From the NCBI RefSeq assembly GCF_902148845.1, contig NC_043754.1:23712431-23776430 (forward strand): a DNA stretch of 64,000 nt, given 5' to 3'. Numbering within the stretch: position 1 is the first letter of the stretch; each line of letters starts with the position of its first letter. The notes beneath the pieces are model-generated. The model was not told where the DNA came from and did not search any database. It saw nothing but the letters and a program-made list of their open reading frames with translations. Below are positions 35,760 to 48,800 of this stretch, piece after piece. The position numbers and the translations under genes are program-made. The DNA is from Salarias fasciatus (lineage: Eukaryota; Chordata; Actinopteri; Blenniiformes; Blenniidae).

Positions 35760-38700
35760 AGAGACCAGTTCAGAAAGAGTGACAGCGACACAGTGATGAA
35801 TAAAATGACGGTGGCAGAGTGTATTTCTCCTGTGGAGAACATCTCGGTGTATAAGGATCAATAAATGAATCATTTTCAGAAAAGGTTCATCTCCATCTCA
35901 TTCTGCTCATGCTCAGTCCAAACAGAGACTGTTTCATGTCTGTTTTCTTTTCTTCCACATTCATCAGCGAGTCCTTTCAGCGCCTCTCTTTGACAGCAGC
36001 AGCCGGTCGTCTCCCGTCACGCTGGATCAGTCTTTTGTCGAGTGGTTGTACGTGACCGGAGAGTAGATGTGTCCTTTAGTGAAGCAGAGGCTTCTCTAAT
36101 GTTGTCCTTCTCAATCTGTTTACTTTCACATTGTATCCAGCTTAACCAAACAAACGACCTTTTTTTTTTTTTAAATTAAAAGAAAATATTATTTAAACAT
36201 TTAACACATGCATTGTTTTATAATCACTCATTATCTCTGTCCAGAAAGAGGTTATGTAACTTTGACGTGGGCCCCAGGATAATTGTAAAATTAGTGAAAT
36301 GTGTTTACAACACCAAACGTGTACAGAAGTTGTATAACTCTTCTTTAAGACTGCAAAATCAATACTATCAGAATCTGTTAAAACTAATGAAATCATGTCT
36401 TTATTTTAAAACCAATGTAACTTCCAGCTCATGCATGAAGAAATTCAGTCAAAAGATCAGCCTCTTACATCTCCATTATGAAGCATTAAAATAATAAAAA
36501 AATCTTACATTATCTGTTGTAAAATAAAAAAAAAATGTAGATTTGCATGTCAAAGTGTTGGATCGATCCACATGTTGAACCTGCAGACTGTCTGTTGCAT
36601 AACAAGACTTTAATTAATGCGCCTGTCAAATAAAGTGAAATTAAAGCCCTGAAGACCCAGACTTTATGGATTAGAGAAAGAAAGCAGGGCGTCTTCCTGC
36701 AGATTTCACCAACATGGAGCCTGGACTCTGAACGTGGGCGTGTTCTGGGGAGCAGGTGTGGACTTTAAACGGCGGCTGTCATAATTCTGACAGGCGCGAC
36801 TGAAAAGTTTCTTTGTTTTTGGACGTTTTGAACAGAAAACAAGCAGCCTCACATTTCAAAAACGTGAGATTAAAAAAAAGAAAAAAAAAGAAAAGAAAAC
36901 AAATTAAACTGAACAAAATGACCAACTGCTGCTGCAGGTTCCTCAGTCACACCTGAGCTCCTTCCTCCAATCAGCGCCGGTGGATCCAGCAGGAGGACAG
37001 TGGGTCCTGCAGCAAGGCCATCCTGCAGGTGGAACTTTCTTTCTTCTCACTAGAATCTCCTGCATTTCCTCCTACAAGTGAGTTAATAGTTGGATTTAAG
37101 AAGACTAATGTGCAGTTGCAGATGTTTCAGACGCTTTTCAGTTGAATTGCTGCAGTTAGAAAGTGAGAGAAGTTCCGTTTGATCCATTTTGCTTCAAGCA
37201 CTATCAGTAATTTTATTTTAATTTGGCAAACCTTTATTTTTGTCCAACTCAATAACAGCACCTTCATACAATTTGATGCACAGTTCCAAATGCTTTTCTT
37301 TTTGATCAATATTTAAATAGGTCTTAGGTTTAATTTAACATTTTATTAAAAACTGAAGTTGAAAAATAAGTGTAATGCCAACATTACTGTTGCCTACTTA
37401 TTCAAAATGCAGTGAAAAGTCTTGCGTTTGCAGCCTTCATGATGCTTTTACATATCCACCCTCAGTGTGTGACTTTGATTTCACAGATAAAATCAAACTT
37501 CAGTGTTCTCCTCACTCCTCCCTCTAAAACAGAAAAATCTAGGACAGAACCGTCTCCTGATCAACAGCGTCTGACACCCTTTCTTTCAGCAGCAGGTGAA
37601 CTCGGGTCATCATAAACGATCTGACTGCATGGCAGAGGTGGGAGGTGAGGCGGACTGCAGCCCTGCCCAGGATGTCTCACCTCCTCGCTGGCTTGCAGTC
37701 TGCATTCCTCCGCGCTTCAGAAATGCGTGCATACTTTCATTATCTTGTCAGATGTGCCTCAAAGCCTGGAGCTCAGCTGATTTTTGAGCTAAACTGGACT
37801 GAGGTGTGGTTTTGGTGGAACAGAACAGATGCTGAATATCAGCATGTTGATGTTCTCAACCTCGATTTCTGGTTTTCATTCTCATCATAAAACTTGAAGA
37901 TTTTGCATTTTCGTTCAAAACCTCCAAAGACTAATCAGAGTGAGAGGATTTATGCTGTTAGTGGTTGGAGAGAACACTCGACACACACACACTCATGAAT
38001 AACCTGGAGCTTAATTTGCACCTAAAGGAAAGTCAAAGTGAAAGAGGCTATGCCAACATGATAAGCAGCAGGGAAGTGTGTCAGTAAATCCCTCCTTCAG
38101 TGTGTGACGGTGTACAAACAAACATAATAAAACCAGATCTTCTATAGACTCAAGAACTGCGGCTCTCAGTATCTTCTAAACATTATTTTTTAATATGTAT
38201 TAATGACACAGAGCCATGCTCATCTCTGTGACCTGAGTTTAGTCACATTTATAGCTGTAGTTGCCTGTGGGTATTTGAGTGCATTAAGTTTGACCCAATT
38301 AGATGAATTTGTTCAACACTTGAGTTATGACAAGTCTTTTGATCTGTATTTCTTGGGTGACCTACTTTTTTACAAATTGATCACTAGAATTTCACGTGCA
38401 GCTTTCTGACGGGCCAATAGAACAGATAACAGTATGTCCCATTATGCTTCTGCTACATCAGGCCATAAAGTAGGTCGGTAATTAGAGCAAGAAGCGTTAG
38501 AAACACAAAGGAAAGCAGCGGGGAGTACGATAACAGAATGTAGACCTTGAAAGCTGATATGTGACTCGGCTCTGCTCGTATGTGTGGGAGGTTTACATCC
38601 AAAACCAGGCTCTGAACTCCGCTACCAGGCTACTGGTGCTTTCCCATCAGTATTTCCACATCTGAAATAAACCCATGACTAAGCTAAGTGTGGTTTCGAC

Positions 38701-38930
38701 TTCATATAGACTTCATTTCCTGTGACACAGTTTTTTTTCTTCTTCTTCTGCTTCCTGATTTCCAGCTTCAGCCTCTCTTGAGTTTGACTCGCTGGATTAA
38801 AGGTCGGATCAAATCAAGTCCGCCGTCGTGCGTCAGACCTGAAAGATTGTTCCTCTATTGAGGGATCAGACGCTCTTCTCCCTTTGTGTACCTGCTGCTT
38901 TGATACATTTGCACGTCATGTTTGTGCAGC
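35760..38930. other. Spacer between sumf2 and the BICDL-like gene
   Basis: No gene is recognised. Open frames are short and have no family resemblance. In mammals PHKG1 and CHCHD2 follow SUMF2, but neither protein kinase motifs nor a CHCH twin CX9C pattern is visible here. A/T-rich sequence dominates 36120-37400. A purine-rich GAGGAGG tract (38936-38962) precedes the likely first exon of the next gene. Confidence 0.6.
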
Positions 38931-39009
38931 GGCTGAGGAGGAGGAGGAGGAGGAGGAAGGAGGGCTGAGGCGGGCTCCTGGAAGCCACAGCCTCCGCTGA
39001 CATCAGATC

Positions 39010-42000
39010 ATGTCATGCCCTCGTGAAGCCGCGCTCACTTCAGGTAGAACGAGTTTGCTCGCATTCCTCCTCATTCATCCTCCCTCTGTCTCGTTTAAAA
39101 GTTTCTGTCTCTGGCTGTTCCACAACTATTCATATCTGAGAGTCCTGTGCAGGCGGTGTGAGCCAGTCCCAGTCCTCGGAGCGCATCATGGACTACCAGC
39201 AGCCTTTCTCCGTCCTCAACGAGAGGCTGAGACCTCGAGTGACGGCCAGCGAGCAGCTCTACCTGTCGCTCAACAGGCTGGAGGACAGGCAGCTGTCTTC
39301 GCTCAGGAGCAGATCCTCGCCCTACCAGACCGTCCTGTCGGAGCCCGTCTCCCCGACCCTGAGCGGACCCGAGGTCAGCGTGGACGACCCGGAGGAGGGG
39401 GACTGCGACGACCTGGTGAGCGGGACCACCTGCCTCATCACCGAGATGAACATCAAAGACTTTGACGACGACAGCAGCTCCTCCAAGTCGGACGAGAAGG
39501 ACACGTCGGGCGAGCTGTCCTCGGAGGGGGGGCCCGGCACCCCGGAGAGCGACGGGCCCTTCCAGAGGGGCTACGTGGAGACCAGCCTCCCGGACCTGAT
39601 CAAGAGCGGCAGGCCGCTGGGCCGACGCCGGACCGTGGGCCATGTGTCTCAGACGGTAGGAGGAGACTCGATTACATAAGGAGAAACCGTTCTGTGTAAA
39701 TGTTCCAGCAGCGGCTAAATCCGGTCTGCTGCGAAACCTGTAAGACTGGGAGGGAACTCTGCCTTTAGTGTCGCTCAGGACCCAACCAACTGTAAACAGA
39801 ACTGTTCAGTGACATTCGTCCCACATCACGGTCAGAGCAACCCTGTCCACGTGTCAAATCACCGCAATCTGTGGGAAACCGAGACAAGCTAGACCCGAGG
39901 CTGACAGCGTTTGCTTTGTGCTTCTAATTAAAATGATGGAAACGTGCTGAAGGACGAGGTTTAACGCCTCGCGGCGCTCACTCGTTATGTCTTTCACATG
40001 TATCTTGGAACACGTTCCCAGAGACATTCCTGTCAGATTTGCTGAAAAAAAACCTCTCAGCCAGTACGACTGGATTTCTTGTCTGCCGTTTCAGGGAAGA
40101 ATCCAGAAGAACCGCTTCTGTTTACAAGGTGTCAGAGTGTCATCAGGTCATAGCTTTGCTGTGCGGGGTGGGAGTCGTCTTTGCAGAAAGCAGGAGTGTC
40201 ATGCCTCTTTTTTTCTTGACGTTTTGCAGCTGAAAGAAGTGCGCAGGGAAGTGGAGCTGTCCCGCAGGCGAAGCATCAAACTCAAGGCTCAAGTGGACAA
40301 ACTGCAGGAGCGGCGAGAAGGGCCGGGCTGGAGCCAAGACCGAGAGAGGGTAAAGGTCGCTCCTGATGCCGGCACGCAGTCTGCAGAGGCGTCGCAGCTT
40401 TTCACTGCAGTGTGTGTGTGTGTGTGTGTGTGTGCTCGCCATGGCAGGTCACAGAGGAGGTGCTGTCCGTCCTGAGGCTGCTCTTCCCGCTGACCGACAG
40501 CAGCTTCAAGCAGCCGGAGCTGTCGGAGGGCGCCAGCCGCCTGGACGCCGCTCTGGACCAGCTGCAGAAGGTGGCCCGCAGCCTGGCCGTCAGCCACACC
40601 GCCAAACAGGTCCGAGCAACGCCAGCGCACCCAGCTCTGCCAGGACTGACCCTTCCCTTTCTAAATGATCGGTCCCTCCTTCAACCGCTGAGAAAAGTGG
40701 TGAATTATGTGTAAACTGCTCCACTTCTCGTTTCTTTGATGTATCGATAAAAGCTGCTGTACAGAGACAAATCACATGGATTAACTGAACCATCAAAAGT
40801 TTTGTACTCCTGACTAATTGCCTCCATTCAAGCGGCACCTTTAAAGCTGCATTCAGGCGTATTTTTGGCCAATACATGTACCCTCTCAGAGTAGTGCGAT
40901 TACCCCGCCCGGACTGGATGGAGCTATGAGGCCTAACCAGGTGGTGAGTGACTGCATCGGTATGCGCCGTTCAGCCGTGCGTCACTCGGCCATCGGGAGG
41001 ACGTAGCAAAGTGTGTCACAAAGGACCAGATTACATTTTATGTTGGTTAAACCCAGCGGAGGCACGTCAATAAATATTTGTGGGTAGTTACAGCGGATCT
41101 TCTTTTCTAGAAACCTCAAAGTTGTTTTAGACTCTGGCTAACTTTTATCATGATTATGCAGAAGTTAAATCCTGAAAGTGGTGAACCAGCCCAATTTTTA
41201 CGAGCTGTGACAACATTTAACCCCCCCCCCCCCCCCGTCACCGTCTGTCCACGCAGGAGTTCAGATCTGGGAAGGAGGGTTCTGAGGAGAGCGCCGTCCT
41301 GCAGCAGGCCCTGAGGGACCGCGACGAAGCCATCGAGAAGTGAGTGCGCGCAGTCACACTCCTGAAGGGGCGGAAAGGGGGAAGAGGAGAGTCGGTTTTA
41401 ATGGACGCGTCGCTTTCTCTGCCTTGCAGGAAGAAGGCGATGGAGGCCGAGCTGCTGCGGAGCCGGACGGAGATGATGGTGCTGAACAACCAGGTGCTGG
41501 AGGCGGCGCAGAAGCGCCTGGAGATGTCTCTGGAGCTGGAGGCCTGGAAGGTGAGCGTGATACGGGAGAGGGAGGCTAAACGTGATCGCCTGGGACCCGG
41601 CCACAGCAGAACACGTGTTTTCAATACATGAAAAGAATGATCTCTGTGAAACACAATGCGCTGCAATTAATAACAAACAACCACCTAACAACCAGCGCAC
41701 ACAGGGTGGCGCTGACCTCAATTCCAGCTGTAATGGGATGATGTTCTGGCCTCAGGCAAGGGCGCTCATCTGGTGATTACCCAGCTTCCTGCAGCTCTAA
41801 GCTGAAATAAAACAATATGAAACAATACCGCAGGTCTGGGCTCACTGGGTGGAGGGTCTTCCCAGAGCTCATGACTGAAATTCATCTCTGGAGAGAATCG
41901 CTTTATACATGTTTAATCTACACTCTCCTGAAGTAAAGGGGTGATAAATGCCAGCAGGTTGAAACAAAAGATTTTATTTCTCTTCCATCCATTAAAGGCA

Positions 42001-42607
42001 GGATGCAGCCTCAACAGGGCAAACAGTAAACAGTCACACTCACATCTCCTCCTACAGGCAACGTTTTAGTCACCGGGTAACCTTTACCTTTACCGCCTGT
42101 TTTTCGGTAGAGAAATCCCCCGAGCCTCTGTTTGAAGTGGGGATTTTATGACCGCGTAGAGAACTAAAACTTTCTTAATGCCAAAGTGATAAAGGCGGAT
42201 CCTCTGTGTCTGCAGGTGCAAACACTCTCGAGTGTTTCCTAATGTGTTAAATTTCTTCACTTCCACAGGAGGACTTCCAGCTGCTCCTCCACCAGCAGGT
42301 GCAGAGCCAGCAGCTGGCCGAGCAGGCCCAGAAGAAGAGCTCCCGGGGCCTGGGCATCCTGAGGAGGAAGGGCCCCCCCATCCAGCGGCCCAGCAGCTTC
42401 CCCCTGCAGTCGCCCTCTCCCACCCCCTCGTCCAGGCTCGCCGCCCCGGTCTCGCCGGTCCCCAAGACGGCGCTTTCCGTGGGAGGAACCTGGAGGGACA
42501 AGCTGAGGAGGGGCAAGCCGAGCCGCACGGGCGACCAGGACGCCGCGGGGAACGATTCGGACTACAGCAGAGACGACGACGGCTTCCAGGTCATATCGCT
42601 GGACTGA
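39010..42607 (+). CDS. BICD-family-like coiled-coil cargo adaptor (BICDL2-like)
   Basis: The coding exons are 39010-39043, 39153-39655, 40230-40349, 40448-40609, 41257-41339, 41430-41550 and 42269-42607, giving 453 residues. A second in-frame start at 39188 (strong context ATCATGG) would give 430 residues, and which is used is unclear. The N-terminal third is acidic and Ser-rich. A coiled coil starts near residue 180 (LKEVRREVELSRRR). Another spans about 285-365 and contains LRDRDEAIEKKKAMEAELL and LELEAWKEDF. These match the pattern RDRDEAI..K and LEAW.DDM near the C-terminus of BICDL1/BICDL2, adaptors linking dynein/kinesin to Rab vesicles. The N-terminal CC1 box of that family (KEKDLxLAAxLGKxLLERN) is not seen. 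The tail is basic and Pro/Ser-rich and ends VISLD. Family is likely; the exact orthologue is uncertain. Confidence 0.75.
40411..40434 (+). repeat. (TG)12 repeat next to a 3' splice site
   Basis: Twelve TG units lie in the 98-base intron 40350-40447, ending 13 bases before its acceptor CAG (40445-40447). The repeat occupies most of the usual polypyrimidine region. Confidence 0.95.
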
Positions 42608-43165
42608 GCCGGCCGAGGTGCAGCAGTCCTGTTCTCGGAAACCTCGTGAGGAAAATGTCTTTTTGTTTGTGACTCCTCAGAATGTTGTAAATAGCTTTCG
42701 TGCCAGGAGGAGTAATTTGAGGTTTGCACGAATTTGCCGTCAGAGCCCCAGGGGCATAGCTTGAAGATGCCATTCCTGTTGTGGCTCACGTGCAGAAGAC
42801 ACCCGATGTTTTTCAAATGAAGAATCGTGCCCAACACACCCACTTTTACTAATTGCATTCAGATTTTCATCTCGGCGTTAATGAGATACCAGCACTCCCC
42901 CCAAACAGCCGACGGAGGATGACAGAGCGCAAATATGCAGCTGACGTCCAACAGCATGAAATGAAGACGTGAACACCCAGCACGTGTTCACACTTCACAT
43001 GTTACATTTTGAACTTTTCAGTGAGGATGAAGCTGTTTTAACAGGTTTTTTTCTTTAAATTATCAAGTCTGGTGTTAACTATATTGAAATATACTTTTGT
43101 TAATTGTACAAATGTTTATTAAGTGTCTATGAATGACCTGAGTCAGTGTGAAATACTGTAAATAC

Positions 43166-43171
43166 ATTAAA
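43166..43171 (+). promoter_or_regulatory. Polyadenylation signal of the BICDL-like gene
   Basis: ATTAAA lies about 560 bases after the stop codon, preceded by A/T-rich UTR. It is the best candidate end for this transcript. Confidence 0.5.
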
Positions 43172-43244
43172 ATCCTCTTTAAAACTTAAACATTTCAAGG
43201 TCTTCATTTAAAAACAAAGAGCCATCCAGGTTGGGTTTTGTGCT

Positions 43245-43250
43245 TTTATT
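43245..43250 (-). promoter_or_regulatory. Candidate distal polyadenylation signal of abhd11
   Basis: On the minus strand this is AATAAA, about 1.6 kb beyond the abhd11 stop. If used, abhd11 has a long 3' UTR containing a CA repeat (43876-43896), and its end lies close to that of the convergent BICDL-like gene. Confidence 0.4.
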
Positions 43251-44739
43251 GTATAATATCACTTTCAATAATATATAATCCACTTCTATAAGCATTTTGC
43301 AAACATTTACATATATTTCTGTATATGCCACCATCTAAAATGAGAACCGCCGGTTGGTCGACCGGCTGAAATGAGACGCACAGCACAGCGAAGTTGAACC
43401 TGATAAGAGAAAAAGGCATGCTCAAAGACAAACCAAATACAATCCTCGACAGATGATCAGTCTTCAAACTGCGTCTCCGTGTGACCAAGTATTTTTTCCC
43501 AAATACAGTTTTAATAAACTCTGCATTCATGTGTCAGACACCCAACAGTCTCTTCAAAGTGCAACAACACGCACCTGCACTACGAATTTAAAATAACTGG
43601 AGCTTCACAAACAAAACAAACCCTCCAGTGTCTTTAATTGAAAAGCCTTTTGGCTTTAGTGTTGGCATCAAAGAAACGGAAAAATCAGATTTTAGTAAAC
43701 GTCTACCTCCTCACACTTCAGACCTGGCAACCCAGCTGCCAATCACAAGTCCACCAGATGTAATTAGAGAATACAAGTCGTTTTTTTCTTCCCTTTATAA
43801 AGTTTTACATAATTTGAAAAAAAATTGAGTTCCTGACAAAAGAGGCAGTTACAAATAATCAACACCCTGCTTATTCACACACACACACACACACACGCAT
43901 ACACACATGGCAGTTTCACTACTGGACTGTACGTTTCAAATCCATGAAAACAGAACTGATTGTAACACGGTTACAGTTAAATAACGTTATATATGGTTGC
44001 AGCATATATCCGGGGGACACCCATATAAAGTTGCGCCTTTTATCTGTAAATATAAGGGAGATAGGATTCATGGGAACACTGGTCGGACTGAGCAAACACT
44101 GAGACACGACGTCACCACGGCTTATCGCCACACACACACACACAAATGAAAGAATAGTCTGTAATAACGAGCACATCCAGTTGTAACCTGAGACGTTCAG
44201 GAAACAGGCTGGAATAATACTGCACTGAGAGCTTCAGCTGGGTTTTCGTATGTGATTATGTAAGCAGAAGAATTCAGCCGCCGCTCTCCATGACCTCCAT
44301 GATTTGAACCGACCGGTAAATCCTCCGCAGAGGAAAGGCTACAGCTACGACCAGTGCGCACACCGCGTCTGTGCTTGTTTCCACGGATTAATGGCTACCT
44401 TAGTGCTGGTCCTCCTGATCAGACGGGCCTTACAGCCACGTCGGCCCGACAGGCATAAACGCATTGACGAGAAGAAAGCTCTGTGCAAGGAAGAGTTTCT
44501 TTGGATTAGTTAGTCACCTCTGAAATCAGCCCCATTTTTTTTTTTTTTTTTTTTAAATGGAAACTACTTTAATGGTTATTGTCTACATGGCAAAATAAAC
44601 AAAAAAACCAGCCGGTCTAGAATCTACCAGCTGGCTGCTGAAGAGACTAAACAAATGAAATGTTGAACTACGCCACGCTATGTAACAAGTTAACGACTGG
44701 CCGCTGCCAAAAGGGTGAGTTTGGTCCAGGGTTGGCATG

Positions 44740-44765
44740 TCTCATCATCATCATCATCATCATCA
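44740..44765. repeat. (CAT)n trinucleotide repeat
   Basis: About eight CAT units just downstream of the abhd11 stop, within its presumed 3' UTR. Confidence 0.9.
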
Positions 44766-44882
44766 CTACGGCTCCTCTTGCTCTCAGAGACACCGAGTCA
44801 TCTCCTTTGCTTTCCGGCGAGAGGACGCTCAGAGCCGCGGAGCGTCGCCACAAGATGAAAGAAGTCCGGAGGCCCGAGGCAG

Positions 44883-47800
44883 CTAGGACTGCAGGAAGGA
44901 GATGATGGAGCTGATGAAGTCCAAGGGCTTGTCTGCGTGAATCCAGTGGCTGGCGTCGGGGATGTACTGGATGTCGGCGTAGGGGAAAAGCCTCTGGATT
45001 TCTGGGTAGTCATCAGAGCTAGATCATTAGGGAAGGGCAGAGAGCGAGAGAGAGAGAGAGAGAGAGCGGATTCAGTGAAACAGGACGCCAAACCAAGGGG
45101 GATGAGTCAGCATGTGTGGAGGTTACCTATTGACTAATGACAACAACATGACAGGAAGAGCGTGTTGGATTAATGAAGTCATGACATGTAAGCTGGTTCA
45201 GGGTCTCAAACACAAAGCCCGATCTGAGGCCTAATGTCGCTGAATCTGCATGTTTGTCATGTGTTGTAAAAGGAGAATTCTTTAAATGTGAAATATTTAA
45301 TAATATACTGATATTTTTTGCAAATACTTGGAGTTTATTATGTACTTGAGATCAAATTGTGCTGTATGTGGCACTGGAAATAAAATGAGTCTGACAGCCC
45401 TCTGCTGGAGTCCAACTTCAGCTTTTTATTTTCACTCATTTCTCTATTTGTGCCTCATTGATAAGAAACCTTCTTTTGAGAATGGTGTCATTTTCTCTCT
45501 TTTTTGTTTTTGCTCTACACTCATATTGTATGAATATCTTGTATTTCAGGGCGTTTTTTTTCTAAATGCTTCCCCCTGATGGTGGAGTTAAGTATTGAGC
45601 TGAGTTGCAGGAGACCCGGGTCTGAATCTGCAGGAAGAGGCTCCTGCTGAAGCTGCCATGACCCAGTTTGGCGACCCCTGTAAAAAGAAGCAGCTGAATA
45701 GACACTCATTATGTATGCCTCGGCTGTGCACACTTCATTTAGCCAATTTGTTTCAACTTGTCATTTAGTTTCACTTCAACGTGACGTTGTGTTTGGGAGA
45801 ACTTGAATCGAATCATCCTTGTATATTACTGCTAAGATTATGAAAATAGGTCCTACACGTGGAACTATGTGAATATGCTACAGATATCAGGGATATAAAG
45901 TTATATATTGCTTTAAAAAAGGTTTGATTCGTTCATAGAGAATATAGAGGTACAGTGTTTGTAATCAGACTACAATTAACATTGTAATGAGGTGAAAACA
46001 GGAACAGATTACCAACAGCTGTCATAATCAGCCTCTATCTAAACTCTAGTTTAGAACAGAATGTTGCTTTTGGTGCTCTGCGTGTGTCTGAGCTTCACGT
46101 CTACCTGATATAAGCCGAACTGGCTCCGCCCAGGAACAGCGTGGGCCCCTCGTAAGCGTTGTCGAAGTCGGGGAAGCTCATGATGTTGTCCAGGTGTGCG
46201 GAGATGGCCTCCAGGTTCACCCTCCAGGCGTAGTGTCCGTTCTGCTCCACCAGGTTCGTCAGCAGGAACTGACGCACCGAGCGCTCCTGAGGGAGGGAAT
46301 GTTTAACCACATAACTGCACTTAATCAGTAACCAGGGGGGCGCTGCGCCACTCAGCCCTGCAGCTTCGACTTCAGACGCCCCCGGAGGACATTTCAGGTG
46401 CAAAAGCTGAAAATGATTAACTGAAACAGCCCACATACCAGGCTTTTAGCATCCAAACAGTAAGACATTTCCCTGAAGACTTAAAAAAAACCCTTACTGA
46501 ATACTAATGTAAGGAGTAATAATGCTGCCCTCCAGAGGCCAAAATGATCAGTGGTAATAGGTTTAGCATGAGATTCAACATTAGACACAACAATGAATAT
46601 GACGAAATGTCTGTCTATATTTGAATAAGTCCATTTCCACAACCTTATATATACATATATGTATTTGTTTCTACATCTATTTTTGCTTTAGTTGTCTTGT
46701 ATTTTATCAAATAACAGTGAAGCACTTTGAATGACATCTCCATCGTCTGAAAAACGTTTTTCAAATAAAAATGGATTCAAACTAAACTCCATTGTAGCAA
46801 ATATTAGAGATTTTTAGGTTTTAATATCAATTCAAATCCAGTTCAACTGCGGTAAAAATGACTTTCGTCCTCCCATCAGCGTTTCTGAACACTGGCAGTC
46901 TGATTTAAATGAAGGAGCAGCGCTGACCTCCACCAAGTGGCGCAGCTGATCCTCCGCCATCCTCCTGGCGGTGGAGCGCGGGATGTCGGTGGCGATCTTC
47001 ACCTCCTGCATGGCCTGGATGTAGTAGCGGAAGTTGGAAACCGGTTCGAAGCTGGTCTGGGAGGGACTGATATCCACCACCACCAACCTCTCCACCAACC
47101 CAGGCTGTAATCAAAGGGGCAGAGACCAGACGTCAGGCGTCAGGGTGCGGGGAAAATGAAACGAGCGTGTGTCGACAGGGAGACTAAATGGAAGCTGCAC
47201 AGCTGGACGCTGCCCAGAGATCACAGCAGCAATATTAGTTTCAGAGACGTGGGAAAAGCCAAAGGCTATCCAGCGAAGCGGCCGCCCCCTCATTAAAGAT
47301 TCATGCTGACATTTTACTGGCGCTCACCTGCGTGAGAGCCGTGGTCATGGCCGTCTTCCCTCCCATGCTGTGGCCGATCAGGACGCACTTCTCGATGTGC
47401 AGCTGCGCCAGGAGGTGCATCAGGTCGTTGGACATATCCTCGTAAGTCAGCGCGGGGCTGTGGGGGCTGTTACCGTGGTTACGGGCATCTACAGTCAGCA
47501 CCTAACTGGACAAAGGACAGTTAGGACACTTGGGACGGGGAAAAGGAGACAAGAAAAGCAAGAGGGCAAACGGAAACTTTGGCGTTGGCGTTTTGGCCGC
47601 GGCTCAGGAGCGAACAAAGGCTACAGCGCCAACACAGCATGACAAGCTCCACTCAAGGGCGAAGAGGGCCCGTTCATCAGAGTTTCAAACACTATCGAAT
47701 GACAGGCAGCGCACCGCGAGCCTCCAGCTCAGCCGGACTCGAGCCGAGCTGTGGGAACGAGCTGAAACACGTCGCACGGACAAAGCAGCTGCTGTCATCA

Positions 47801-48800
47801 CTGCGTTACCTTTCGGCCGGTGCGCTGCACCAGAGACTTGGCGATGGAGTGGAAGTTGGATTTGCTGCCAAAAAGTCCGTGAAGAAACACGAGAGGCGTG
47901 CTTTCTCCTTTCCCATCGAAGACGTCATAGGACAGATTCACAGGACTGCAGAAAGACAATGATTAGCCAGATTTGAGGAGATGATTCACAGATGAATCTC
48001 AGCAATTAACTCAAAATGATAAAACTTTCAAGATGGAAAAATAGTTTTTTTACTTTTAAAAGAAGTATGAGAAACAAGATTTTTCCGCTTCTTTTTTAAC
48101 TTTTTTTTTTTAATAGTGAAGCTGCCAAACTAAGGAGGATTGGGGGAAAAAAAGCTATATTAGGATCTTTTTAAGAATAAAATCAGATAAATTCATTTCA
48201 ATAAAAGCATTTGTTTTGACAACTAAACCTGTCATATTTGAGAAGCTGGTATCAAGAAATCATTTTAAAATATAAATAATAACAACTAGTATCACTAGAA
48301 GTATTAACGAAATAAAGCTAAAACCGCAATCTAAACTAAAATACACAGATAACACAATATTCAAGGTAATGAACAAGCAACAGTTTTTATATAAAGAAAC
48401 ATTTAGGACAGTAAACATGCTTAAATACATAAGCAGAGCAGATAAAAGCAGATGACAGTCTGAATTAAATCTCCTGGGCTGGAGCTCATCTGCAGGATGA
48501 AGCTAACCAGGCGTCTCAATGTCATTTACGTAAAACTGAGAACAGTCAAAACATAAGATGAGATCAAATAAACAATGAGATGTGTTGGTGGTTTATTTCT
48601 CAGGGAACCGTCTCAATCTCCGCAGCCTCTCCGGATAGAGGGCATCAGTTAGCCGGGGAGCTAGCAGCCTACCTGGATGAGCTGGCCGGTCGGACCACCG
48701 CCGGAGCCCCGCCGGACACCTCCAGCAGCCCGGGGAACGAGGGACGCGACGGCCGGGCGCACAGCAGTCCTCTGTGGATCAGGCGACACAAAGCACTCAT
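44883..48800 (-). CDS. abhd11: Alpha/beta hydrolase domain-containing protein 11
   Basis: The six coding exons, in transcript order, are 48800-48673, 47945-47810, 47501-47328, 47104-46928, 46286-46105 and 45018-44883, giving 310 residues (human 315). The first 40 residues (MSALCRLIHRGLLCARPSRP) are basic and lack acidic residues near the start, fitting a mitochondrial presequence. The hydrolase fold shows the oxyanion strand VFLHGLFGSKSNF, VDARNHGNS, the nucleophile elbow GHSMGG (Ser133), VVVDISP and the C-terminal ASHWIHADKP with the likely catalytic His290. ABHD11 is a mitochondrial-matrix serine hydrolase reported to protect the lipoylated 2-oxoglutarate dehydrogenase complex. All splice phases agree. 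The gene is convergent with the BICDL-like gene and is followed by claudin genes on the same strand, matching the human ABHD11-CLDN3-CLDN4 neighbourhood. Confidence 0.96.
45043..45068. repeat. (AG)n microsatellite in abhd11 intron 5
   Basis: About 11 AG units. On the abhd11 transcript strand this is a CT-rich tract about 25 bases upstream of the last exon, so it may serve as its polypyrimidine tract. Confidence 0.9.

Noticed and set aside
39095-39643. 182-residue open frame on the minus strand
   Set aside because: It lies opposite the BICDL-like exon 39153-39655. The + strand frame fits splice sites and the family, so this is a shadow.
46832-47642. Overlapping frames on both strands
   Set aside because: All are shadows of abhd11 exons 3 and 4 or intronic sequence.
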